From Laterigemmans sp052161645 (GTDB taxonomy: Bacteria; Planctomycetota; Planctomycetia; Pirellulales; Pirellulaceae): DNA of 64,000 nt. Under the pieces are notes generated by a model that did no database searches, was not told where the DNA came from, and worked only from the letters and a program-made list of their open reading frames with translations. The position numbers and the translations under genes are program-made. Location of the stretch: assembly GCA_052161645.1 (NCBI GenBank), contig CP197414.1; one strand, given 5' to 3'. Shown here piece by piece: positions 17,432 through 27,079 of the stretch (positions within the stretch are counted from its first letter, which is position 1; each line of letters opens with the position of its first letter).

Positions 17432-19021
17432 CTAAAGTCCGACGTTTTTTGGCGGGTACTTCTTGAAGGTGGCACCGTGCGCTTTCAGCTTGCTGACAAC
17501 GGTCGCCATCCATGGGTCGCGGCGATGGCCGACGGTCATTTCCTCTTTGGGATCCAGATAGAGGTTGAAGAACCAGGGTGCGAGGCCAACGTCGCGGACC
17601 GTGGCGAGGTCAATGTGCATGTGAGGGGCTTCGGCAAGCACGACCTTCATGTGAGCTTTGTACTCCTTCATGCGACATGCCATCAGTTCCTTTCCCCACC
17701 AGAAATAAACGGCTTCACGCTTTGATTGGCCTTCGTCGGCAAGCAAGAACGAGGTCTGGTCAATAAAGTCGTAGTACTTGTCGGCCGGTAATTCGTCATC
17801 GGATACGCCGGCGAGGTTGAGGGCGACGCCGAACAGGTCCATCAAGTCAAACAACCCATCACTCGTTCGGCCCGGAGCGATCATGCCCTTCCAATAGGCG
17901 ATTCCCGGAACGCGAACCCCGCCTTCCCAGGTCGTGCCTTTGGCACCGCGAAACGGCGTGAATCCGGCGTCAGGCCAACCGTCCATTTGTGGACCATTGT
18001 CGGAGGTGAAGAAAACCAACGTGTTCTCCAGGACGCCAGCATCGTCGAGGGCCGCGAGGATTGATCCCACGTGGACATCGACTTCATGAATTCCATCCTT
18101 GTAGGGATATTTCGCTTCGCTGTTTCCGGCGTAGTCTGGATGAGCGAAGTTGTCACAGTGGACCTTCATAAAGCAGTGCTCGATGAAGAATGGATTATCC
18201 CCAGTCGCAAGTTCTTTGATCCGCTTAATCGTAAAGTCGGCTAGCACTTGATCAGCCTTTGCCATGTCGTCGACCGACTTGATTTGCTGAAGCTCGTTTG
18301 TCTCGCCATCTTTGAATGCGTGGGTGAGACGGTCCGCCGGGCCGACTGCCTCGAAGGCGGCGAGACGCTCGGGATTGAGAACCAAACCGGGGAAGCGGCG
18401 AACGTCGACGCGTTGGGAAATTTCTTTCTGGGCCGGATAGTAGCCGTAGTATTCATCGAATCCGATGTCGTGCGGACGCATCCCCTCGGATTCTCCGACA
18501 TGCCACTTGCCGGTCAACAGTGTGAAGTAGCCGGCTTCGCTGAGTAGATGAGCCAGGCTGACTTCGTCGGCCCAGGGGTTAGCGGTGATCGTGTCGCCGG
18601 CAAGAATCGGACGGATCAGCCCAGTTCGCACCGGCAAGCGACCGGTCAGGATCGCCGAGCGGGTTGGTGTACAGGTTTGCTGGGAATAGCAGGAGGTGAG
18701 TTTCAAACCCTCGGCAGCGAGTTGGTCAATGTTCGGTGTCGCTGCGCCGACCAACGCTCCGCCTCCGTAGCAACCGGGATCGCCGTAGCCCATGTCGTCG
18801 ACCACAAGCCAGAGGATGTTTGGTTTCCGGCCGGTCTTGTTTCGCAACGCCGCAAGTTTCTCGGCGACGACGTGGTCCTGTTCTGGGCGAGGAATGACGG
18901 CCTCGAAATCCTCGGCTAGCTTGACCGAGCGATCAAACTTAGGCGTCTCTTGGGCTTCCTGAGCCAGCAAGCCTGTGGTGTTCCATAGCAAGAAGAATAG
19001 AAAGATAAAGTGCCGTATCAT
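17432..19021 (-). CDS. Secreted arylsulfatase, family S1
   Basis: 529 residues from the ATG at 19021, chosen because it gives a Sec signal peptide (MIRHFIFLFFLLW, cleavage near LLAQ). The S1 fold is clear: 'VVDDMGYGDPGC' with metal-binding Asp pair, the formylglycine motif CTPTRSAILTGR, 'GKWHVGE', and 'FFTSDNGPQ' with the second Asp-Asn metal site. It should hydrolyse sulfate esters after Cys-to-formylglycine conversion in the periplasm. Planctomycetes use many such enzymes on algal polysaccharides. It is divergent to the next sulfatase, sharing a 119-base promoter region. No formylglycine-generating enzyme is in the window. Substrate unknown. Confidence 0.93.
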   Translation of the reverse strand: MIRHFIFLFFLLWNTTGLLAQEAQETPKFDRSVKLAEDFEAVIPRPEQDHVVAEKLAALRNKTGRKPNILWLVVDDMGYGDPGCYGGGALVGAATPNIDQLAAEGLKLTSCYSQQTCTPTRSAILTGRLPVRTGLIRPILAGDTITANPWADEVSLAHLLSEAGYFTLLTGKWHVGESEGMRPHDIGFDEYYGYYPAQKEISQRVDVRRFPGLVLNPERLAAFEAVGPADRLTHAFKDGETNELQQIKSVDDMAKADQVLADFTIKRIKELATGDNPFFIEHCFMKVHCDNFAHPDYAGNSEAKYPYKDGIHEVDVHVGSILAALDDAGVLENTLVFFTSDNGPQMDGWPDAGFTPFRGAKGTTWEGGVRVPGIAYWKGMIAPGRTSDGLFDLMDLFGVALNLAGVSDDELPADKYYDFIDQTSFLLADEGQSKREAVYFWWGKELMACRMKEYKAHMKVVLAEAPHMHIDLATVRDVGLAPWFFNLYLDPKEEMTVGHRRDPWMATVVSKLKAHGATFKKYPPKNVGL

Positions 19022-19140
19022 TTGCCTAAACCGTTTGTGGTGATAAACTTGGGTGCTCAACAACGCCATCTTCGGACACAGTATGGCCACGTTTGCACCG
19101 AATCTCTAGTGTGCTGCGCCCTTTATCGAATGTCGTCTTC

Positions 19141-21504
19141 ATGAATCGAATTCTTTGTCTCTTCACTATTTGTGCTGCTTCGTTTGGGGTAGTTGCCGAT
19201 TCTTGCTTTGGCCAATCCGATAACGGATCCGTCTTGCCTTTTCCGCGGACTCCTTCTGCAAGCGTTGCCCAGCCACGCCTGCAGGACTCGACGCACAGAC
19301 GCAGGGTGGAGCCAAACCGATTGCCAGAAGACGCACCAAACATTCTGATCGTTCTTATTGACGACGTCGGGTTCGGCGTGCCGGAAACGTTCGGCGGTTT
19401 TGCGCATACGCCAACGCTCAGTCGCTTGGCGAAGGAAGGCATTTGCTACAACCGCTTTCACACCACGGCGATTTGTTCGCCGACCCGCGCGGCGCTGTTG
19501 ACGGGGCGCAACCACCAACGAGTTGGCAGCGGTACGATCGCCGAACGTGCCGTCGATTGGGACGGCTACACGGGCGTGATCCCCAAGACGTCCGCCACCA
19601 TCGCGGAAGTGCTACGCCATTACGGTTACAAAACTTCGGCGTTTGGCAAATGGCATAACACGCCAGCGAATCAAACGACGGCCATGGGGCCATTTGATTA
19701 TTGGCCAACCGGATACGGATTCGATCACTTCTACGGCTTTCTTGCAGGTGAAACGTCCCAGTGGGAACCGCGACTGGTCCAGAACACCACGGCCATCGAG
19801 CCTCCGCATGACGAGACTTATCACCTCACTGAAGACATGGCCGAGAAGGCGATCACATGGCTCAAACAGCACCGATCGTTTTCACCCGACAAGCCGTTCC
19901 TGATGTACTGGGCACCGGGGGCGGCTCATGGTCCTCACCATGTGTTTCCGCAGTGGGCAGACAAGTACCGCGGTAAATTCGATCAAGGATGGGACAAGTT
20001 GCGGGAAGAGATCTTCGCTCGACAAAAAGAACTCGGTTGGATTCCTGCGGACACCAAACTGACCCAGCGCGACGAAACGATGGCAGCTTGGGAGGATATC
20101 CCGGATTCCCAACGTGAGTTTCAATTGCGGCTCATGGAGCTGTTCGCCGGCTTTGTTGAGCATACGGATGCGCAAGTTGGCAAATTGGTCAACTACCTGG
20201 AAGAAACAGGTCAACGCGACAACACCGTGATCCTCTATATCTGGGGCGACAACGGTTCGTCGGCCGAGGGTCAGAAAGGCTCAATCAGTGAGCTGTTGGC
20301 ACAGAATCAAATCCCGAATACGATCGAGCAACAACTCGACGCGTTGGAGGGACTTGGAGGTCTCGATGCTCTCGGCGGTCCGCTCACCGACAACATGTAT
20401 CACGCTTCCTGGGCGTGGGCCGGATCGACCCCTTTTCGCTACACGAAACTCGTCGCATCGCATTTCGGTGGAACTCGCAATCCGCTCGTAATTTCTTGGC
20501 CCAACAAAATCGAACCGGACAAGCGGCCACGATCCCAGTTCTACCACGTCAACGATATCGCTCCGACGATCTATGACCTGTTGGACATCACACCGCCGGA
20601 CGTGGTCAACGGATTCCCGCAAGATCCCATCGACGGTGTCAGCATGGTTGATTCGTTTGATAACGCCGATGCACCAGAAAATAAGTCGGTGCAGTACTTT
20701 GATAACAACGGTAGTCGAGGTATCTACAAAGACGGTTGGTACGCTTGTACGTTTGGACCGCTGATCCCGTGGGTCAATGCGCAAGAAGGGCTGGCGAACT
20801 GGGATTCCGCAGAGGACCAATGGGAACTCTACAACCTCAACGAAGACTTTTCTCAGTCGAATGACCTGGCGGAATCATACCCTGAGAAACTGGAAGAGTT
20901 GAAGGAACTGTTTCTGGAGAAAGCAGCGGAAAATCAGGTCTTCCCGATCGGGGCTGGTATCTGGCTGCGACTCCACCCCGAAGACGTCATCACTTCGCCT
21001 TACCGTAGCTGGGTGTTCGACGAGACCACGACACGCATGCCGGAGTTCACCGCGCCGGGCCTCGGAAAGAAGAGCAATACGGTCACGATCGAGATGGAAT
21101 GTGGCGACGATGCCAACGGCGTGCTGTATGCTCTGGGCGGCGCGGGTGGCGGGCTGACTTGCTACATGGATGACGGTTATCTCGTGTTTGAATACAACCT
21201 GATGATTGTTCAGCGGTTTATCGCCAGATCGGAGAAAAAACTTGCCGCCGGAAAACACACAATCGTCGTCGACACCTCATTGGAGTTTCCCCGTCCGGGA
21301 TCTCCCGCAGATATTGTGCTTTCCGTGGACGGTGATGAATTCGCCCGCACCACTGCGACGATGACTGCGCCAGCAGCCTTTACAGCGAGCGAGAGCTTTG
21401 ATGTGGGTGTTGATCTGGGGTCCACCGTTTCTCGCGATTATTTCCCGCGACGTCCCTTCCATTTTACCGGGAAGATCCGGAGCGTTCGTGTGGTACTGAA
21501 GTAA
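19141..21504 (+). CDS. Large secreted arylsulfatase with C-terminal extension
   Basis: 787 residues from the ATG at 19141, giving a signal peptide with a Cys-containing hydrophobic core and end near SCFGQ. S1 sulfatase motifs: 'VLIDDVGFG', formylglycine motif CSPTRAALLTGR, 'GKWHNTPA', 'IWGDNGSSAEG'. It resembles the AtsA-type long sulfatases. About 170 residues after the catalytic core form a beta-rich domain (from about residue 640, 'TVTIEMECG' onward), probably for substrate binding. Divergent from the 529-aa sulfatase and followed 62 bases later by a third. All three are probably co-regulated. Confidence 0.93.
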   Translation: MNRILCLFTICAASFGVVADSCFGQSDNGSVLPFPRTPSASVAQPRLQDSTHRRRVEPNRLPEDAPNILIVLIDDVGFGVPETFGGFAHTPTLSRLAKEGICYNRFHTTAICSPTRAALLTGRNHQRVGSGTIAERAVDWDGYTGVIPKTSATIAEVLRHYGYKTSAFGKWHNTPANQTTAMGPFDYWPTGYGFDHFYGFLAGETSQWEPRLVQNTTAIEPPHDETYHLTEDMAEKAITWLKQHRSFSPDKPFLMYWAPGAAHGPHHVFPQWADKYRGKFDQGWDKLREEIFARQKELGWIPADTKLTQRDETMAAWEDIPDSQREFQLRLMELFAGFVEHTDAQVGKLVNYLEETGQRDNTVILYIWGDNGSSAEGQKGSISELLAQNQIPNTIEQQLDALEGLGGLDALGGPLTDNMYHASWAWAGSTPFRYTKLVASHFGGTRNPLVISWPNKIEPDKRPRSQFYHVNDIAPTIYDLLDITPPDVVNGFPQDPIDGVSMVDSFDNADAPENKSVQYFDNNGSRGIYKDGWYACTFGPLIPWVNAQEGLANWDSAEDQWELYNLNEDFSQSNDLAESYPEKLEELKELFLEKAAENQVFPIGAGIWLRLHPEDVITSPYRSWVFDETTTRMPEFTAPGLGKKSNTVTIEMECGDDANGVLYALGGAGGGLTCYMDDGYLVFEYNLMIVQRFIARSEKKLAAGKHTIVVDTSLEFPRPGSPADIVLSVDGDEFARTTATMTAPAAFTASESFDVGVDLGSTVSRDYFPRRPFHFTGKIRSVRVVLK

Positions 21505-21566
21505 ACACGCTGCCCCCTACTGACCGCTCAATGCAAACTTCTTTCTCATGAGTTTCAGGAACCAAC

Positions 21567-23099
21567 ATGATGCACTTTCAGCGACTCCTTTTCGTCATTC
21601 TTCTGCTGCTTAGTTCAACGAACGGCTACGCGCAAGAGAAGCCGAACATCCTTTTCATCATGGGAGACGATGTCGGATATTGGAACATCAGTGCCTACAA
21701 CCAGGGCCTGATGGGTTATAGCACCCCGAACATCGACCGGCTTGCCAAAGAGGGCGGCCAGCTCACGGCTTATTACGCCCAACAGAGCTGCACCGCCGGT
21801 CGCTCGGCGTTCATTACTGGGCAGATGCCCTTCCGAACGGGCCTCTCCAAGGTTGGGCTTCCGGGCGCTGACTTGGGCTTGCAGCCCGAAGACCCGACGA
21901 TTGCCGAACTACTCAAACCACTTGGCTATAGGACCGGCCAATTCGGCAAGAATCACCTTGGCGACAAGGACGAGTTCCTGCCGACCAATCATGGGTTCGA
22001 CGAGTTCTACGGTAACCTCTACCACCTCAATGCAGAGGAAGAACCCGAGAACGAAGACTACCCGAAAGCCCCTGAGTTCAAGAAGAAATATGGTCCGCGG
22101 GGTGTGATCCACAGCTTTGCCGACGGGAAGGTCGAGGACACTGGACCATTGACCAAAAACCGGATGGAATCCATTGATGAAGAGGTGCTCGGCGTGGCCA
22201 AGGACTTCCTCGACCGCGCGACCAAGTCGGATCAACCGTTCTTCTGTTGGTTTAACACCACTCGGATGCACAACTTTACCCACGTGAAGGAGGAAAACCT
22301 GGGCAAGACCGGACTGGGCTTTTACGCCGACGGGATGGTTGAACACGATGCCGTCATCGGCAAATTGCTCGACTATATCGACGAACTCGGTATCGCAGAG
22401 AATACCATCGTGGTTTACACGACCGACAACGGCCCGATGGTCTGTCTCTTCCCTGATGCGGGCTCAACACCGTTCCGTGGTGAGAAGAACACCAACTGGG
22501 ACGGCGGCTGGCGCGTGCCCGCCTTGATCCGCTGGCCCGGTACCGTCAAGCCGGGCAGCAAATACGATGACCTGGTTGCAGGGGAAGACTGGCTGCCGAC
22601 CCTGCTCGCCGCCGCCGGAAAGCCGGACATCAAGGAGAGACTTCTTGAGGGACACCAAGCAGGTGACAAGACTTACAAGGTGCATCTGGATGGATTCAAT
22701 CAGACCGACTATCTCTCTGGCAAGAGCGAAGGAAGCGCACGTCCAGGGTTTTTCTATTTCAGTGACGACGGCGACCTGCTCGCGGTCCGAGGAAAGCGGA
22801 TTAAGGCTCACTTCATGATCCAGGAAGCGACGGGAATTGATGTCTGGCGTAACCCTTTCACCACTCTCAGGGCACCTATCTTCTTTGATCTCAAGATTGA
22901 TCCGGGCGAGCGTGCGCAGGAGGGCATGAACTACAACGACTGGTGGTATCGTCGCGCGTACGTACTTGTCCCCATTCAGGAACAGGTTGCAAAGGTTTTG
23001 GAGACCTTCAAAAAATTTCCGCCTCGCCAGAAGCCGGCTAGCTTCACGCTCGACGAGGCGCTGGAGGCGCTCAGCTCCCCGATCGCCCCTGGCAAATAG
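21567..23099 (+). CDS. Secreted arylsulfatase with CTAGR active-site variant
   Basis: 510 residues with a signal peptide (residues 1-22, ending GYAQ). S1 motifs: 'FIMGDDVGYWN', active site CTAGRSAFITGQ, 'GKNHLGD' in place of the usual GKWH, and 'YTTDNGPM'. The formylglycine motif is C-x-A-x-R instead of C-x-P-x-R, a variant accepted by some sulfatase-maturing systems. It follows the large sulfatase by 62 bases and is likely in the same transcript. Predicted to act with its neighbours on a sulfated polysaccharide; which one cannot be told. Confidence 0.92.
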   Translation: MMHFQRLLFVILLLLSSTNGYAQEKPNILFIMGDDVGYWNISAYNQGLMGYSTPNIDRLAKEGGQLTAYYAQQSCTAGRSAFITGQMPFRTGLSKVGLPGADLGLQPEDPTIAELLKPLGYRTGQFGKNHLGDKDEFLPTNHGFDEFYGNLYHLNAEEEPENEDYPKAPEFKKKYGPRGVIHSFADGKVEDTGPLTKNRMESIDEEVLGVAKDFLDRATKSDQPFFCWFNTTRMHNFTHVKEENLGKTGLGFYADGMVEHDAVIGKLLDYIDELGIAENTIVVYTTDNGPMVCLFPDAGSTPFRGEKNTNWDGGWRVPALIRWPGTVKPGSKYDDLVAGEDWLPTLLAAAGKPDIKERLLEGHQAGDKTYKVHLDGFNQTDYLSGKSEGSARPGFFYFSDDGDLLAVRGKRIKAHFMIQEATGIDVWRNPFTTLRAPIFFDLKIDPGERAQEGMNYNDWWYRRAYVLVPIQEQVAKVLETFKKFPPRQKPASFTLDEALEALSSPIAPGK

Positions 23100-23428
23100 G
23101 CGTCCCTATCGTTCAAGACGCCCCGGCGTCACTCAGGCCCGCGAACTTTTCGAGCGTTCTACCCAAGACTAAGCGACAACGCGCATCGGGTGCGTTTGCA
23201 GCAATGCCCAACGCTGGAACGCAGAGGTTTGCCCGACCGACGCGAGATGCTTGCAGGTGAAATAGCGTTCGGTTGGACCAACCGCTAGCGTGAAAATCAT
23301 CCAGAAAATGCGTTCGGCTCTGCACTCCGAAGCAGTTTTCGGCCGATTCTGTTCGATGCTCCGGCGGCCGACTTCGGAAACTTCGGAAACTTCGGGGACA
23401 GGAACGGAGCAAGCTTCCGGGGGTAGAA
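23100..23428. other. Gene-free right junction of sulfatase cargo
   Basis: 329 bases between the third sulfatase and the 3' end of the intact terminase. It contains a short direct repeat (CTTCGGAAA, three times with the last degenerate, near 23375-23400). I see no reading frame with family features, no inverted repeat that would mark a transposon end, and no clear terminator. Confidence 0.55.
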
Positions 23429-25696
23429 TTAGGTTCGCCTTTTGCGTTGGAGTTCTTTGAAGCTGACTCGCTCACGCTTTGGTGCAGATAGTCGGTCGGT
23501 TCCGAATAGCAGGGCCCCCTGCATTGACGCAGCTACGGCACATCCGACCAGGCAATCGAGCCAGTGGTTGTCGGGCTGTTCGGGGCGAGCTTTCCATTCG
23601 TCGACGGTTCGGCCTCGGCCTTCGGTGCGGACGAAGTATTCGGCGGTTACTTGCTCGGCGAACATGCGGTGTTGGTCGGGGCGATCGCCGAAGATGGAGA
23701 GGCATCCTCGATCGCCCATTGCGACGGCCAGTCGCGCGTGCGTGAAGGATTTCCACCAGTTGGTGTCGTAGATGACGTGGCGGATCGCTCGCTTGCCGTG
23801 GATCGTGGGAACTCGCCAGTTGAGCCCGACTCGATCGCCCGGCCGGCGTTTGTATTCGCTGAAAGGGTTTGAGGACGCTCCGACGAAGCGGCCGTGCGAG
23901 GGTAGCAAGATCGAGGCGTGGGGGCTTTGTCGGCAGAATTGGTAAACGACGTCGGTCGAGTGGCCCCAGTTGGCATCGATCAAGCAGCGACCGATTTTCA
24001 TGGCCGCTCCGTCGTCGCGCTGCCACTCGCGGCCGAGCAGTTGGTCAGTCAAGGATTCTAGGCCAGCGTAGATACTGCCTTCGAGTCCAGTTCCTTCGCT
24101 GGCGGTGGCCAGCGTGTGTCGGGCGTCGCGAAGGGTGAAGTAGGTTCGCTGCTGGTCGGGGTACGATCCGTAGTCGACGACGTAGCCTGTGAAATCGTCT
24201 TCCCAAGCGGCGACGACGTAGAACAGAAGTTTGCCTTGGACGTCGATGAACGCGGTGAGATGATTGCCGGCGATCGGGACGCCGGCTCGCGGCATGTGAT
24301 TGATCTTGGCGGCGACTTGGTCAGCGGTTAGTTGATCCGCACCGACGGTCTCTTCCGGCAGCGGTTCGTTCTGGTACTCGGCGAAGAACGCGGCTTCGTC
24401 TTGAAGCTTCAAATTCATCGCGTGCTGGATCGCCGATAGTTCGTCGTGGTTGAATCGCTCTTTCCACGATACATCCGCGCCGTCGTCCATTGCGGCTCGG
24501 TTCTGGCGATAGAACTCAGTGCCGGCCGCTCCGCCATCGCCGGCCCGCAAGCCCTCGCTGCGGATTTCGGCGTAGCGATGCCATAGCGGTTCGTTGGTCG
24601 GGAACGCATTCATCATGCGAGTGCGCTCGCCGTTCCATTCGGGATGCAGGTCGCGGTTGAGGATGTTGTCGGCCATGTCGCCTGGGCGAATGACGGTGCA
24701 AGGCATGATGCCCGAGATCTTCTTGCCTGGGCCGGCGAGTCCGAGGACCGCGCCGGCGAGGATTGCTTCGCGGTTGGCGCACTGCGAAAGCGAGCGAGCG
24801 GATTCATCGGTTTGCGGGTCGTCCAAAACGACGAGCGATGGCCGAACCGTTTTTCCGTCGGGGCGTTTGAATTTCATCCCGCGGATGCGTCCAGTCAGGC
24901 CAGCGACCGTGATGATCGCGCCGCTTGCTTTGCTACCGGCAATCGTGGGTAAGACGATCTCTTTTGCAGTCCAACCGATTTGCGTTCGCTTGCCTTTATA
25001 GAGTTGCCCGTTGGCGCGGTTGGAAATACCGTCCAACGCTTGGATCGGAAAGCAGACTTCGGGATAGTCGGCCAGCAATAGTTCGTTGGCGTCGAGTTCG
25101 GTTTTGATCGAGTCGAGCATGTCGCAGGCGTGGCCTTCGTCGCTACCGATCAGACAAACGAAGTCGCGATAGCCATTCAAGACCGCCCAAATGCAAGCGA
25201 CTTCGGCGAGGGAACTTTTGCCAGATCCTCTCGCCATTGCGAGCGAGAACAATCCTCCTCTCACGACAGCTTCTTCGATCTTACGAATTACCTTGATGTG
25301 GTCCGGCGACCACGAAAGATGGAACGTGAGACCGAAGTAGGCTTCGCAAAAGAACTGGAAGCTACCGGCCGCCCTGGCTTTTCGTTCGATGTCCTCGACT
25401 TCCGGCAGCTCACCGATGTCTCGACCGGCCAGCGCGACGGCGGCGTTTCGCGCGCGGGCTTTCTCTTTGACCTTCGCGTACGGGTCCTCATCGACTGGCG
25501 GCTTTGGTGCATGTCGCTTCTCAATCAACCACGCGGTGAACTTCAATAGGTCGACGTGGGTGCCGTCTCCGATGCGAAGGCCTGCTTCGGTTCGGTAGCG
25601 ATAGAGTTGCCGTTCGTTGAGCACCGTACCGAGCGGCGTGCTATTGACGGTCCGGCAGATCTGGCTCGGCTTCATCCGTTGAATATCAATCGCCAC
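23429..25696 (-). CDS. Phage terminase large subunit
   Basis: 755 residues from a GTG at 25696 with ribosome binding site GGAG. Residues 1-70 look like a DNA-binding helical domain. The ATPase has Walker A-like 'AMARGSGKSSLAE' (about residue 157), a hydrophobic Walker B strand ending in acidic residues ('SLVVLDDPQTDES'), and a nuclease half with acidic residues in 'LTAFIDVQGKLLFYVV' and later 'CLIDANWGHST'. It cuts and pumps DNA into proheads. It overlaps the small gene before it by 11 bases. A broken copy of its last 80 codons lies 7 kb downstream, across the sulfatase cargo, where the portal operon resumes. Confidence 0.9.
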   Translation of the reverse strand: MAIDIQRMKPSQICRTVNSTPLGTVLNERQLYRYRTEAGLRIGDGTHVDLLKFTAWLIEKRHAPKPPVDEDPYAKVKEKARARNAAVALAGRDIGELPEVEDIERKARAAGSFQFFCEAYFGLTFHLSWSPDHIKVIRKIEEAVVRGGLFSLAMARGSGKSSLAEVACIWAVLNGYRDFVCLIGSDEGHACDMLDSIKTELDANELLLADYPEVCFPIQALDGISNRANGQLYKGKRTQIGWTAKEIVLPTIAGSKASGAIITVAGLTGRIRGMKFKRPDGKTVRPSLVVLDDPQTDESARSLSQCANREAILAGAVLGLAGPGKKISGIMPCTVIRPGDMADNILNRDLHPEWNGERTRMMNAFPTNEPLWHRYAEIRSEGLRAGDGGAAGTEFYRQNRAAMDDGADVSWKERFNHDELSAIQHAMNLKLQDEAAFFAEYQNEPLPEETVGADQLTADQVAAKINHMPRAGVPIAGNHLTAFIDVQGKLLFYVVAAWEDDFTGYVVDYGSYPDQQRTYFTLRDARHTLATASEGTGLEGSIYAGLESLTDQLLGREWQRDDGAAMKIGRCLIDANWGHSTDVVYQFCRQSPHASILLPSHGRFVGASSNPFSEYKRRPGDRVGLNWRVPTIHGKRAIRHVIYDTNWWKSFTHARLAVAMGDRGCLSIFGDRPDQHRMFAEQVTAEYFVRTEGRGRTVDEWKARPEQPDNHWLDCLVGCAVAASMQGALLFGTDRLSAPKRERVSFKELQRKRRT

Positions 25697-25892
25697 GATG
25701 TTTCTCCTGCAATAGCCAAGCGGCGTAGTGAACGAGGTTGATCGTGCCGTCGGCGTTGGTCGGTGCGCCGTCGGCGAGGTCTTGCGAGATCTGCTCGGTC
25801 GGCACGATTTGCCGATACGAACTCGTCAAAAGTTTGGATAGTTGCTCGACCGTCAAACGGTTTGGGTTGACGCTTCTTGATTCGCCTTCCAT
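25686..25892 (-). CDS. Small protein in terminase small-subunit position
   Basis: 68 residues from the ATG at 25892; the longer frame from 26012 would run through the shared leader region. It contains 'LTVEQLSKLLTSSYR' and 'DGTINLVHYAAWLLQEKH'. The second part resembles the 'DGTHVDLLKFTAWLIEK' segment near the start of the large terminase, so the two N-termini share a helical DNA-binding module. Overlap with the terminase start suggests coupled translation. Probably the small terminase or a DNA-recognition factor; the identity is inferred from place and the shared motif. Confidence 0.5.
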   Translation of the reverse strand: MEGESRSVNPNRLTVEQLSKLLTSSYRQIVPTEQISQDLADGAPTNADGTINLVHYAAWLLQEKHRGD

Positions 25893-26041
25893 GGCGGAAA
25901 GCCTCCGGTGCGTGGGGTTGTTCGCGACACGCCGCACACGCGGGCGACTGTCGCATTGTTTTCCATGTTTGGAATGGTCGGCCGCATGTTTCACTCGGCG
26001 AAACAGGGCCAAACATGGCCGCGTGTGGGGGTCCGAAGAAA

Positions 26042-26112
26042 GTTGGAAATTACTGAAACATTACTGCCAGACTTTGCTTGAGGTGTCTCAAAACGCATGG
26101 CTTCATGTGGAT
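26042..26112 (+). promoter_or_regulatory. Shared leader of small phage genes, copy L1
   Basis: GCTTGA at 26076 and ATGGCT at 26097 are separated by the same 21-base register as in four other leaders (27218, 28037, 30547, 31909). The ATGGCT begins a short frame (Met-Ala-Ser-Cys) in phase with the amidoligase start at 26151. The upstream A-rich block is more diverged than in L2-L5. Divergent from the terminase operon. Confidence 0.55.
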
Positions 26113-26150
26113 TCAACAAACGCATTCACACGCCTTTCGGAGACACAACC

Positions 26151-27008
26151 ATGCACGCAAACGACATCGCCTTCGGTATCGAAATCGAAACCCACATGCC
26201 CGGCCACGACCGCACACCGATCGGCGGCTACCACAACGGATTGCCGGTCGCTTGGCTGCCGGCCGGATGGAAGGCCGAACGCGACGGCAGCATCCGCACG
26301 CCAATGGGACGCAAACCCTGCGAGTTCGTATCGCCGATCCTTCGCGGCTACGAAGGGCTGCGAAACGTAGAGACCGCGGTTGACGCGATCAAGGAACGCG
26401 GGGCGCGGATCAACGAATCCTGCGGCCTGCACATCACCATTTCTTGGAACGGCGACGCGGCCGCATTGGCCCGGCTGATTTCCTTGATCGCCAACCACGA
26501 GAAGGCGATCTACGCAGCAACCGGCACGCGACGACGCGAACGAGATCGATGGGCAAAACAAATCAAGACCTACGGCAACAAGGACGCGGCGAAGATGCGA
26601 TGCGAAAGCGACCGCTACCACCTTTTGAACCTGACACATTTGGCCCGGGGTAAAAACTGCCTTGAGATTCGAGCCTTCGCCGGCACGCTCAATAAAACCA
26701 AACTGATCGGCTACATCCAAATGATCCTCGGCTTGGCCGAACTCGCCCTCAACACCAAACGCTGCGCGGGTTGGGACTATGCCAAGAAGCCCGGAACCAA
26801 ATCTTGCTGGGACCGACCAGAAGCCGGCCACGGGGAAACGGAACTCAACCGGCTCTTCTACCGACTCGGATGGACGAAGGGTTGGTACAAGGGCGAGCTT
26901 CGCAACAAACGGTTCGGTGAATTGACCAACGGCGAAACCGGATGCGATTTCCGACCGGTCAAAAAGAAACTTCTCGATTTGGCCCGCAAGTACGACGCGG
27001 CGATTTGA
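26151..27008 (+). CDS. Amidoligase family protein (glutamine synthetase-like COOH-NH2 ligase fold)
   Basis: 285 residues from the ATG at 26151 (ribosome binding site CGGAGA, eight bases upstream). Amidoligase motifs: 'AFGIEIETHMP' with the Glu pair for metal/ATP, 'GWKAERDGSI', 'CEFVSPIL', and 'NESCGLHITIS' with a conserved His. Family members form amide bonds between a carboxylate and an amine using ATP, and many are encoded near phage or plasmid genes. It ends in a good terminator at 27034 and is thus its own transcription unit. The substrate cannot be read from sequence. A role in peptide tagging or envelope modification would be a guess. Confidence 0.82.
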   Translation: MHANDIAFGIEIETHMPGHDRTPIGGYHNGLPVAWLPAGWKAERDGSIRTPMGRKPCEFVSPILRGYEGLRNVETAVDAIKERGARINESCGLHITISWNGDAAALARLISLIANHEKAIYAATGTRRRERDRWAKQIKTYGNKDAAKMRCESDRYHLLNLTHLARGKNCLEIRAFAGTLNKTKLIGYIQMILGLAELALNTKRCAGWDYAKKPGTKSCWDRPEAGHGETELNRLFYRLGWTKGWYKGELRNKRFGELTNGETGCDFRPVKKKLLDLARKYDAAI

Positions 27009-27033
27009 TCGCCGGCGGCTTGCCGCTTTGAAA

Positions 27034-27062
27034 ACGCCGCGGATGGCCCCGCGGCGTTTTTT
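27034..27062 (+). terminator. Rho-independent terminator after amidoligase
   Basis: Perfect 9-bp stem (ACGCCGCGG at 27034-27042 with CCGCGGCGT at 27049-27057), a six-base loop and a run of T, 26 bases after the amidoligase stop. Confidence 0.85.
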
Positions 27063-27079
27063 CGTTTTCTCGCCGCGAG

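Noticed and set aside
16796..23428. Sulfatase trio as a composite transposon
   Set aside because: No transposase, terminal inverted repeats or short target duplication at either end. The only flanking similarity is the diverged terminase end.
1..25892. Gene transfer agent rather than prophage
   Set aside because: The same element carries primase, helicase, recombination genes, repressor and integrase, which gene transfer agents lack.
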